Part shown: piece after piece, positions 23,421 to 34,479 of the stretch
How the letters are laid out: every line of letters begins with the position of its first letter
Position numbering within the stretch: the stretch's first letter is position 1
NCBI GenBank assembly: GCA_019916065.1
Contig: JAINTL010000046.1
Span: forward strand, 248,001 to 312,000
DNA: 64,000 nucleotides
DNA from: Vitellaria paradoxa
Taxonomy: Eukaryota; Streptophyta; Magnoliopsida; Ericales; Sapotaceae
Direction: 5' to 3'
The notes under the pieces: model-generated
The model's database searches: none
Told to the model about the DNA's origin: nothing
Seen by the model: only the letters and a program-made list of their open reading frames with translations
Program-made: the position numbers and the translations under genes

Positions 23421-23855
23421 TTTATTCTAGTTCTAAGATAATTGCCAAGTCCTGTTCAAAATGTCTTCCAAGTTTGCCTACATTGCCAGTGGAGAAAGGG
23501 CTAGGAGGAATGGCCAAACTATCTATGTCATCTTCCAGCATTTGAATCACAAGTTTCATAGAAGGACGATCAATAGAATTCCATTGAATACACCAAAGCC
23601 CCACAATTGTAAGCTTTTTCACTATTTTGTCATCTCCATCTTCCTCGATCCATATTCTCAACTCTTCTCCTTACTCCAAACAATCGTATATCCATTCTAG
23701 AGAATACATATGACTAATGTTTTCAACTTCAACATCGTTATTCTTTCTCCCTCCATCCATTTCAAGTAGCAACATTCCATAACTATAAACATCGGATTTG
23801 TAGAATACTTTCCCAAAATTCCTAGATAGTACTTCAAGTGCAATATAACCCATGG

Positions 23856-24255
23856 TCCCTCTAACAACAGTCATAGAAATAGCACTTTATTCCTTGGAAC
23901 ACAACTTGGCCAAACCAAAGTTAGATGCCTTTGAATTGACGTTGTGGCCTAATAAGATGTGAGGTTTAATGTCAAAATAGAGGATTTGTTGATCACACCC
24001 TTGGTGAAGATATTCAATCCCTTTAGCTATCCCTAAAGCAACATGTTGAAGCAGCTCCCTCTAATAACAGTCATAGAAATAGCACTTTACTCCTTGGAAC
24101 ACAACTTGGCCAAACCAAAGTCAGATGCCTTTGAATTGACGTTGTGGCCTAATAAGATGTGAGGTTTAATGTCAAAATGGAGGATTTGTTGATCACACCC
24201 TTGGTGAAGATATTCAATCCCTTTAGCTATCCCTAAAGCAACATGTTGAAGCAAC
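23856..24255. repeat. 200-bp tandem duplication within the P2 kinase exon
   Basis: Two adjacent 200-bp units: 'acagtcatagaaatagcact' begins at 23867 and again at 24067. The copies differ at only a few positions, so the event is fairly recent. Both edges show TCCC(T), consistent with microhomology-mediated duplication. The unit spans the activation segment back to the catalytic-loop region and is not a multiple of three. Confidence 0.95.
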
Positions 24256-26158
24256 TCCCAACCAAGATGATGGTTCTCTGAATTGTTAGAAAAGATATAC
24301 TTTTCTAGTGAATCATTTGATAGGAACTCATACACAAGAGCTCGTATGAACCTATCAGCACAGAAGCCAACCAAGCGAACAACATTGACATGGTGGATTT
24401 TCCCAATTGTTCCCACTTCATTGATGAATCTTCCCCATTTTCCTTGGAGTTGTTGAGGACTTTAACAGCCATAAAGATTTCATGTGAAAGGATCCCTTTG
24501 TACACCATTCCATAACCTCCTCCCAATTTCTCCCTAAATTGATTTGTGATCTGTTTAATATTAGTATAAGAACATCTTGCGGGTCTCAAAGCTTTGCAAT
24601 CCTCCAGGAATTTCTCAATCTTCACTTGATTTTCTTTTTCTACTTTATTTGATATGTGGAGATAGCAAAATGCAATGACAGCTAGCAAAAGAAGAAAGCA
24701 ACCTAAGATTATCCCTGCATGTATAAAATAAAAAAATAAAATAAAGTTTAAGCACCTTATCATCTTACAAATATATTGGTGTATATATATCAGATAAAAG
24801 GGGGAATAGAGAGCCACAACTGAAAGCTTTAGTTTCTTTATTGCATCTGCAAAAGATAATCGAATTATCTAGTTTAAAGAGCGAATGCATATGGTAGAAT
24901 TTGGTAAATTTGCTATTACTACATATGTCTGCAAGACTCTCAAGTGAAGTAGCTTAAGACGGTAGAATCATGGGAATACCACAACCAATTTGTTGATCCT
25001 AATAGCATTATGAACATATGTATATAAAGGCTATGTTCTAACTACATGTGTGACAACCATGTTAGTATAGATATTTATATAAATAAGTTCCCTGTTGTGA
25101 CCAGGATGATGTCTGCAGTCAGGATATTTAAGAGCCAGTATCCTCTTAGCATATAGAATTCGAATTCCTCCACTGCAGACCTTTTTCACCTTCCGAGTAA
25201 GAAGAATTCTGGCCTTTTTAGTACTCACAAAAGAGAGATCCCCTTGTTCAAGTGCTATAACATGGTAGCTACAGAGAGAGTGTTAATAATTTAACTGAAC
25301 TGATACCACTTAGCTGCTTGATTAAATAAAAGCAAGAATCAAAGGATTACTGACTTAAGCTAGGAATTCTGGGGGAAATTCAAAGCGTGAACAGAGTGAT
25401 TTCGGTTATAATTCTTTGTATCAAGATTATTTTGATATAAAATTAGCATGTGAAAGCGTACTCCTAATTTAGACAAAAACAGATCATAGCTATAGCTTTT
25501 TGCAGTCAAAGAGTTTCGGTGATGTTTAATTCTATTGGCCTGAAAGTACTGTAAGATTACTAATTAAAAGACCATTTAGTAATTAAATGCAAGAATGAAT
25601 GGATGACTGAATGAATCAGTAGTACCTTCTAGTTTGTGCTTACAGAAAGTACTCTTAGAACGACAGAAAATGTCGTCAGCATCACAGTTTCTGGAGTCAG
25701 GTTTCAATGTCTCCAAAATCATCATAGTACAAAACCGATGCCATGGTGCCGATCTTGGCACAAGATGTCCATGGATAATCAGTCACGTCAGCACCGGCCC
25801 CCATGATGCAAACATGGTAACCAGGGACGCTGCTAAGGCAAGGCACCCATCCCCAAGGTTATCTCTCTTTGGTGAGGAACAATTATAAAAATCGTCGTAG
25901 TCGTTCTTCCGGATCCGGAAAGGAGAGGCGGAAAAATCGTGGTTCAGAAGCGGCCGCGGAAGGCAGCTGCTGCTGCTATCCAGGGCAGACGCTCGAATTT
26001 GTTTTGATATGTAACGAATTTGGATGACTTGCAATTTTACAGAAGAAGGCAGCAGCTGAAGCAGTGTTTCGTTGTGGTCATTGCAAGATAGCTCCAACTC
26101 GGGATAACCGCAGCACTCGGGCTATCTACCTTTGAGCCGGAACGGAGATTTTTGGGAC

Positions 26159-27074
26159 GCCCCCCCCGGGGGGGGGGGGGGGGAGAGGCAGCAGCAGCCC
26201 AAAACAGAGGCGTTTTGACATAAACGGTGGCGTTTGACAAATCAGAAAAAACAAAAAAAAAAGCCAGCGAAACGAAAAAAAAAATCTAAGACCTTAGAGC
26301 GCAAAAAAATAAAAAATAAAAAATAAAAATAAAAAGTGTGTTCAGTAATTAAAAATACAAACCTCTTTTTTTGTTTTATGTTTTGAAAATCTCAAAACAT
26401 AAAAAAACATAAAACAGATTTAGTTTAATATTTTTTATTTTTCGTATTTTAAGATTTTTTTATTTTATATTAAAAACGTTCAAAATAATTTTTGTCTTTT
26501 TTCATTTTACGTGTAGATTTATTTTCTATTTTTTAAAATAGATTTTGAAAAAACAAGTAATCAAATACGTTTTGTACTGTTTTCTTTATTTTAAAAAAAT
26601 ACAAAATGCGTTTCAAGCTGTTTTTTTTTTTTTTTTTTTTGTACTCTACCGTCCTAGATTTTTTTTTTTTTACGCTTTATATACTCTCTGTTTGGTTACT
26701 TGTATTTTCAAAATCTGTTTTAAAAAATAAAAAATAAATTTACACATAAAATAAAAAATAACAAAAAGTCATGTTTAGCGTTTTTAATGTAAAATAAGGA
26801 AAATCTCAAAATACGAAAAATAGAAAATATTAAACTAAATGTGTTTTCAATTTTTTATGTTTTGAGAAAATACAAAATAAAAATTAACTTTTTATTGAAT
26901 TTGTGACTTTTTATAAAAAAAATTAGTATTTTTAATTACTGAACACACTCTTTATTTTATTTTATTTTTTTTTGCGCTCTACAATCTTAGAATTTTTTTT
27001 TTTCGCTAGCTTTTTTTTTATTTTTTCTGATTTGTCAAACGCCACCGTTTTGGACTACTGCTGCCCCCCGCGTT
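26159..27074. mobile_element. Foldback/Mutator-like non-autonomous element in P2 exon 1
   Basis: Two arms of about 400-450 bp (26177-26620 and 26690-27074) are reverse complements: 'ggtggcgtttgacaaatcag' at 26225 faces its complement ending near 27050, and 'gtgtgttcagtaattaaaaa' faces its complement near 26945. The whole is flanked by 'gagatttttgggac' (26145) and 'gagattattgggga' (27075), an imperfect direct repeat of about 12 bp that matches one original site in the exon. No transposase is present. The left end carries a C9-G16 run, which could be an assembly weak point. Confidence 0.8.
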
Positions 27075-27324
27075 GAGATTATTGGGGACCCGCCAGCGCT
27101 ACATCTGGCCGGCTGGCACGCATCTTGCCTTGATCTTGCTGCAACTGCTATTATTCCAAATCTTACAAATAGTGGTCACAATACCAGAAATGGCCATTTC
27201 AAAGTGATTCTCAATTATCAGTTTTGCTCAACCGGCTGCCAGTTTAATCTGCCTATTTGTTCGGCAATAAATTTTACCATCGGAACTGTTGATCACGTCA
27301 ACTGAAAATCCACCCGTGAATCTG

Positions 27325-29150
27325 TCAAATAAAGACAAGAGAAATTTGATACATTTGCTCGCACCTCACTACAAATTTTCCTTCTTTAGAAAAGATATAC
27401 TTTTCAAGAGATCCATTAGACATGAAATCATATACAAGAGCATGCTTAGACCCCTCAACGCAGTAGCCAATTAGTTGAACAACATTGACATAATGAATTC
27501 TTCCTATAGAAGCGACTTCATTGATGAATTCTTGTCCATCAGCATTTTGCTTACTCAATATCTTTACTGCTACAAGAATGCCACTTCGAAGTTTTCTTTT
27601 ATAAACAGAACCATAACCTCCTTCCCCTAACTTGTCGCTAAAGCCTTGTGTCATTTTCTTAATATCTGTGTAAGAGTATCTAGTTGGCATGAGGTTATTC
27701 TGACTTCGTAAAAATCCTTCAATGCCGTCAAACATTGATAAATGTCTTCTCCTGAATTTATAAATTAAAAACCCAAACGCACATGGCATACATGCAATTC
27801 TTGCTGCAACGGGTAGTATTATGATGATGACTCCTGTGTATGAAAATAGAAAAACAAAGATACAAGAAAGATGTTCTTTTGTTGTTCTTTTATCAGCAAT
27901 TTGCAAGAAATTGAACCGCAAATTTCAATTAATTTTGCACCCTGTTAATTTTGGCCCTTCAATTGTCTTCCTTTTAAGGATCATATCTTCAATATTACAA
28001 GATAAATTTTGAGAGCTGTTCATTAAAGAGAAGAAAATAGGTCTTACCTATTGTTATTAACTGGTACCACTGAAGTCCTGTAAGAAAAATGAACAAAGAT
28101 TAATTAACTAAGGCAGTCAACGAAAATGTAATGAGAAGAGCAGTGAAACCAAAATGAGGTAATTAAGCATGTGACCAACTCTCACCAACGTTACTGCCAG
28201 TGATTGGAAGTATCTTAATGTTTGAACTGTTGGCATAACAATGAGAACAATCTATCCTTTTTCTAATTTTTAATAAAATCAACACTGGGCCACGATTTCC
28301 CGTACATGCATTTAGGAGTTCTTTTTTTTTTTTTTCTCCCTTTTTTCTTTTTTTAATTTTTGTTTTATATAAAAGAAAGGGGTGTATTGTCTTCAACAAT
28401 CAATATAGCAACATACAACTAAATAAAACACATTCCGGCAGCGTTGCGTGCCGACATTAGAGTTAGACTAGTTGGCAATGTATCATGGATTTTAGAATAT
28501 TTTCTATCTCCACTCCACCCAGACCCAGTGTAAGCCGGCATAGATCCCCAGCAGTGTAAGTGGAAAGAATTTGGTTTGAGGAAGAAAACTCACCATTATC
28601 CAGTGAATACCTGCAATTTTTTGGGGGAACAAAATTTGTTAGTGAACCAAAAGCATTAGTCTTGGAATACACATCATATATGGGGATCAGAAACCTATAA
28701 ATTGAGATCATAAGACAAAGCTGAGCTAACAAACCCATATACTGAGATAGTAAGACAAAATAAACCAATGCATTGAGATCATAACAACACAAAAAAGGCG
28801 AACAAACAATGCATGCTACCTTCACAAAACACAAATCAAATTCTAAAATAGTCAAGACCCAAATCAAATTCCAAAATCAATTAATGAAAACACAATGAAT
28901 TCGAGCATTTGGGGGAGGAGCTTGATGAAGGATGGTGAGCAAGAGCAGTTCAGTGAGTAGGAGGATCTCACTACCAAAACCTCTCGCTTCACTTCTCACA
29001 CCTTAAGAATATACGAGACTATATAACTCAAACTACTAATGCAAAACAAAACAAAATTGCATATGTATTATATAATGTATTGCCTAGATGAGTGAAAATT
29101 CGCAAGCCTACAATCCTAGATTCATCCATTCAAAACATTCCACAATTTTT

Positions 29151-29181
<31 letters not shown>

Positions 29182-30139
29182 CTTTCTTTTTTTTTTTTTT
29201 TTTTTGGTTAATAAAAAAATTTCACCTCTGCAGTTCAACTGCATTTAACTTCGCGTGAAAAATTTTAAAGATCCATTCCTCAAAACCACAAACTTGTGGA
29301 ATATATATATATATATATATATATATGAATAAACGTCCACGGACAAATTGACAAGTGATGAGAAATCTTACACACAAGTGAAGGACGACCAACCAGTCGG
29401 CGAGCAAAAGAAGAGTTCAGTGTCCCAGCGAAGCTCAAATCCATATGCCATTGCATTGTGGACTGCCAATAAGGAATAGCCACCAAATTCACCGGACGCC
29501 GCCAACAACGGCGGCGTAGCCATAACCACCCTCTCCAACCTGCAAGAGTCCGGCACATCGGACACGTGCACGTTACCCACCATAACGTAGGAATAGAAAT
29601 TCCCTTTTACAGAAGAGTTTCCTTCCTTGACACAAGGAGAACCGCTACCACTGGTGTCGATGTAGAGGGGAGACGGCCGCGTTTTCACAGCCCAGGAACG
29701 CTACTACAGACGTATCCTGGGACCCATCATTGTCCATGAATCCTAACAATCTGTATGGACTCTGTCCGTGATGGGTAAAATTGTACCAAGTCAAAGAATA
29801 AAGAGGAAGAGAGGAGCAATTGTCCTTTTGTATTCCAACATCGACGAGTCGAATTGTGTGGTTTTCGTAGTTGATCGCCTGCACGCAGTATTTTCCGGAA
29901 TACAAGTGGAGTACCGTCCGATTGTTCTCGCAGGACAACTCGTAATTCTTGTGGCCGCAGTATTCTGGGTCGCCTTTCAATCGAAATGGATAGGCGATGT
30001 TACCAATGTTTCCGCAAGTAGAATGATTATATTCACAGGGTTTACTTTTCTCAGCATCGCAACTTGCAGAAAGGAAGACAAGAAGAAGAAGGAGAGTTGT
30101 GTACTCTGCAAAGAAAAGAGGTCTTCTCCTCCTAAACAT
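27325..30139 (-). pseudogene. F: LRK10L kinase pseudogene, frameshifted and lacking the kinase C-lobe
   Basis: Model on the minus strand: exon 1 30139-29372, exon 2 28610-28594 (17 nt), exon 3 28077-28048 (30 nt), exon 4 27833 to about 27325. Exon 1 encodes a signal peptide and GUB_WAK ectodomain (STCGNIGNIAYPFRLKGDP, NYELSCENN). Near 29680 the frame shifts at the conserved C....SPLYID motif; a 2-bp deletion or 1-bp insertion restores the phase expected at the GTAAGA donor. The mini-exons splice in frame (YSLDNG, then LQWYQLITI) into a membrane helix and kinase N-lobe with GEGGYG and VAVKIL, but homology stops after YQISL, before the catalytic loop. The break lies about 130 bp upstream of P2. 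It resembles gene A most. Confidence 0.88.
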
Positions 30140-31359
30140 GGCCAGAAGGAGCGTGAGCGTCAGGTGAGTATTGAGATTTGCACTCCGTCTGGCGGGTTGT
30201 TTTGTTTCAGGAGGATGCAATGCAAAATTACTATAGAGATTGAAGTATTAAGATGACAGGTAAGAATTTAATCGAGGTATTTCAGGGGACTAAAGTTTGT
30301 ACCACAAAGGTTGAAGTGTTGAGATGGAGACTCAAGATCAATCAAGATTTATTTATTTTGTTAAATAGTATTTATTAATTTAGTGAATAATATTTATTGA
30401 TTTAATTAAATTTAGCTTAATTAAATCATTTCTCTCTATCTCAACACTTCAGCTCTTGAAGCCTGTGGTGGGGCTCTCAATTTTTCTTCCCCGGGTAGAG
30501 TTTGGGAAGCGGAAATCTTTCCGGAAAAATAAAAAGTTAATTTTCTATTAATTTGATATTTTTAATTTTTATGATTTAAAAAATTTTAAATGTAAAAAAT
30601 AATTTTAATAATTTTAAAAAATTAAACGGATGGAATCTCTACGCCTTCCAAACACACACTCAGATTTTGAAGCTAAAGATGAGAAAATACAACAATGAGA
30701 CGATCCAACCTATTTCCCCCCAATTTCACTTCATTTCCTTTATTTCTTTTTATTTATTATTTCCTTCATTTGATTTGAGCAGTAGAGAAAGTGAAAAATA
30801 GAAGAATGACAAGCTTTCTTGTTCCAGGAATTACTCGTAGAAAACTAATTGTAATTAGGAAAATCCTAAAAAATATTTAAATTAAAATTTTTATTTCAAC
30901 AGATACATGCGCTAAGTGCAATTGTAGTTTAATAAAAATTTATATATTTATGAATTTAAGTTTTCAAAATTTCCCTATATGACTCTGATTTTTTTTTTTC
31001 AAAATTTAATAAAAATCTATTTTATACTGAAGGCGCAAGACCCATATATAAATTTTTCTTTTGAATATTTTCTCCAAATTCAAAGGGGAGAAAAAAAATT
31101 TTTTCTTTTATTTTTATTTTTTATTTTTTTTATATAACTTCTTTCTAAACCGAAAGCAATCACAATACTTTGCTTTCAAACGTATGGAAGGAAAAGCGAA
31201 AGTTTCTCTTCATTTGGTTTACAAAAATAAAAAATAAAAAAGTTATTTTATTCCTATTTAATTTTATATTTTTAATACGAATTTCGACTATTATTTTAGA
31301 AAAAAAAATAATTTTGTAGAAAACCGAAGCTGGTATGTTAAAAAAAAAAAAGTGACAAT
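30140..31359. other. Intergenic, upstream side of F
   Basis: Divergent spacer between F (minus) and D (plus). 30140-30260 is the 5' leader side of F. The rest is AT-rich with poly-T runs at 31120-31130 and similar. Small open frames overlap it on the plus strand, but they are antisense shadows of F exon 1 or low complexity. No gene. Confidence 0.5.
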
Positions 31360-31690
31360 ACTCATTAATGTTTGAACCCCACTCAAGATGGACGAAGCAG
31401 CGAGAAACAAAGCCAATTGAGACATCTCTGGGCCAGTTGGTCCACAAACTTATCGCTAAAATGTCGCGTGTGAAAATCCTCCACGCGTACAAGGAGCGGC
31501 TGCCCGAGAAGTCAAAGTCAGTCCCCTCTCATTTTGATTTGTCAACCACGCTCATTGATTGCTGGGGACGCGGGATTGGAAAACAGAAATTTCACGGCAA
31601 TTACGAGTCAATCGAACAAGATTACACACTCATAATGGGGCGCGTAATTCAACTTTCGGCAAAAAAGAATTTTAAAAGATATTTTTGAAT
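31360..31690. other. Mixed-composition island between divergent F and D
   Basis: About 320 bp of balanced base composition in otherwise A/T-rich spacer, with a 106-codon plus-strand frame (31368-31688) that has no recognisable domain, signal or splice partner. A frame on the other strand overlaps it. It may be an old gene fragment or a regulatory region; I do not call a gene. Confidence 0.35.
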
Positions 31691-32703
31691 GTTTGACAAA
31701 ATATTTATTTTTATTATTTTTTATTTAATTCAAAAGTTATTAAAAATTATTAAAAGTTAACAAATAAAAAATATCAAATTTTATTAAAAATTGTATTAAA
31801 CACTCACAAATTACAAAAAAAATTACTAAGAAATTATTATTTGTTTAACTAAACATATTAAAAATTACAACTAATAACTTTTGATAAAAAAAATATTAAA
31901 AATTGTTAAAATTTAAACATTATCAAAGTTGATGAATGTAAAACTTTAGTTCTCCTTTAAAAAAATAATATAGACATTCTTGTTATTACGATTTTAATAT
32001 ATGCCTCCATCCCTTTATTCTGCCAACATTACTTAATATATATATATATATATATATATGAATTAGAATAATATTTTACGCTGTGGGTTAAAATTATACG
32101 CCTGTCACTTTTAAATAATAAATTTATTAAAATATTTTTAATTATAATATTGATATTGGCATAACATTCTAATTATATTTTTTAATAAAAGTTTCTAACA
32201 AAATCTATTTTTTCTTTTTCAACATAACATGTCTCTCTTTTTTTTTTTTTTTTTTTTAAAGAGATTAAGACAAAAATTTATTTCCTCATTACTACAAAAG
32301 TCTCCTAAAATATTAACCTACGCATACATTAGAGATATCTACGTACATAACAAATATATAATCGGCTAAATCTAATTATGATACAAGTCTAGTGGTCTAT
32401 TTCAATTCTGATGATCACTTTTTTTCATAATTTTATTGGTTAGGCTTCATTTGATACACTAAAAAATATTAAAAGATATTAAAAATTTTTAAAATTATTA
32501 ATTTTTATCTCACTATACAAATTACAAAATTATAACTTTATCAAATTTTATAACTTTTAGTTTGCTCAACTATTTCTTTTTTTTGGGGGGGGTAAGGGAG
32601 GGAGTGGTTGCGTTGGTTTAAGTGTTTGCTCAAGCTGATGGTCCACAAGTTCAATAAATGAGTGAGGGGGAGAGATATTGAACTTGCCTGAAAGAGTCGC
32701 ACG
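31691..32703. other. AT-rich upstream region of gene D
   Basis: Contains an (AT)n run at 32035-32059, poly-T at 32234-32256 and a G8 run at 32585. Ordinary AT-rich promoter-side DNA; I see no specific regulatory element. No gene. Confidence 0.45.
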
Positions 32704-33884
32704 ATGAGAGAGAAAATGTTTCTCTCCCTAGTTCTGTTCTTGTCCCAGCTGCTGCAACTCTCATCAGCGGATCCGGAGGAATGCATTCCAACAAGGTGCC
32801 ACTCCGACCCTATCATCAGGTTCCCTTTCTGGCTAAAGAACCATCATCAGCCTGATCACTGTACTTTTCCTGGCTTTGATCTTTCTTGCTCTCAGAACAT
32901 CACCATTATTGAGCTCCCCCTTCTCAGTGAAATTAGCTGTCAAGGAAATAGACTACAAATCCCAGCTCATACAAACCTTAGACCCTCATGACTACTTTCC
33001 TCAACAGCTCCCAACCCTCAACTTATCTACCTCTCCATTCCAATTTTCAACAGATGATACCTATGGCTTTAGCTTCTTCAATTGCTCCTCCTCAACACCC
33101 CACAAACCGCACATTAATCGCCTCGTTTCTTGCCTTAGTGACTCCATACACAAAGTTTATTCCATTTACTCGGACACATCCCTCTACTATGATCCCTTAT
33201 TATCATGCAGAAAGATGTTTAACATTTCATCGGTTTCTTCTGAAATATTTGACCCCCCGCATCAGCTTAAATTGAAATGGTCCGATCCCCCATGTGGGAT
33301 CTGCGAAGCGCAGAGCAAGCGCTGTGGATTGAAAAACAGCAACAGCAACAGCAGCAGCAGCAAGAGGGCACAACGTCAAACAGAATGCTTTGACATTCCC
33401 AGACAACCAACTACGGGTACTAATTACTACTACTGTAGCTATTTTCCTATATTTAATTTACCTTTTCTTCAATATCTTTCTTATGTGTAATTTAATTATC
33501 TACTTGCCGGCAATCATGAGGAGATTTAATAATTTATTGATCAAATTGATTAATTAATTGTTATTTTAGTGAAGACAGTTTGTTAATTACACAAAAAAAA
33601 AAAGACAGTTTGTTGATAAATTTGATTGTTTCAGTTGTAGATGTGCTCCGAGGCCTGTTTCTTCTTCTCATAGTCATTATCCTAGTGTATTGTGTCGTCA
33701 GATTAATTAAAAGAAGGAAAGAAGATCAACTAAAGATTGAAAAATTTTTGGAGGATTATATAGCTCAAAAGCCTGCAAAATATTCTTATGCCGATATCAA
33801 GACAATTACAAATAAATTTCAGGATAAAATAGGGAAAGGAGGCTACGGAGAAGTGTACCAAGGAAAGCTTTCCAATGACGTTCG

Positions 33885-34392
33885 TGTTGTTACGAAACCC
33901 TGGATCACCTTCTGGCAACACCCCTGCAAATAATAGCAAACACGAACACAAGAAAAATACAAAATAAAAGAACACAAGATTTACGTGGTTCGGCAATTTG
34001 CCTACGTCCACAGGCACTCAGAGAAGAAAATCCACTATATGAATAATATTACAATCACACAATATTTCCTCTCACCCAATACCCCAATACACCCCACAAA
34101 GCAATTCCCCAAGCAAAACTACAACTCTCACCTCAAAGGAGGAATATAACTAGAGTACAAGCTTGCTACCCAAAGCTTTGACTGGTGTGTCTTTTCCAAA
34201 AAAAAGGACCCTCTATTTATAACCCCACAAGGCCCCCTCTGCCTTTATGAGAAAACTGATGTGGGACAGGATTTACAACCTCACAAGACTTCTGCCTTTA
34301 TGAGAAATCCAATGTGGGATAGGATTTATAACCTCACAAGACTTCTGCCTTTATGAGAAAACCAATGTGAGATAGGAGCCAACAAATTAACA
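33885..34392 (-). repeat. 3' LTR of the copia element (left in the window)
   Basis: 508 bp, same length as its partner. A 53-bp unit beginning 'tttatgagaaa' repeats at 34244, 34297 and 34350, a natural LTR-internal tandem repeat. On the minus strand 'ttataaatagagg' near 34210-34222 is a TATA-like box. Confidence 0.95.
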
Positions 34393-34406
34393 ATCTCCAC
34401 CTTGGC
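34393..34406 (-). promoter_or_regulatory. Polypurine tract of the copia element
   Basis: Minus strand reads gccaaggtggagat directly against the inner edge of the 3' LTR, where plus-strand DNA synthesis is primed. Confidence 0.8.
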
Positions 34407-34479
34407 GACTGCTCACCCCTTAGGAAACTGAATACTGGTAACTCCACCGCGAACCCCATAAGCTGGGGTCGTCTCTCAT

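Larger units (their letters stand above)
23422..27197 (-). pseudogene. P2: LRK10L kinase pseudogene split by a foldback element
   Basis: Same architecture as gene E. Exon 1 starts at 27197 and is recognisable to 25626 (C..P..CS.G.SP, SPFRLKG, CCGYPELELSC, LKLQV, SASPFR, YNCSS) but holds frameshifts, a stop, and a 0.9-kb inverted-repeat insertion at about 26159-27074. Mini-exon 2 lies near 24821-24846 with its donor GT changed to TT. Exon 3 (24714-23422) has the membrane helix and the kinase: VAVK is recognisable as MAVKVL, HFDIKP is present, NILLDHN is shortened, DFG is present. It carries a frameshift near 24420, a 200-bp internal tandem duplication and a stop near 23670. The C-terminal GLWCIQWN..DRPSMK segment persists. 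Non-functional. Confidence 0.9.

Noticed and set aside
25634..25888. 84-codon plus-strand frame
   Set aside because: Antisense to P2 exon 1.
29768..30256. 162-codon plus-strand frame
   Set aside because: Antisense to the ectodomain exon of F; no domain and no splice support.
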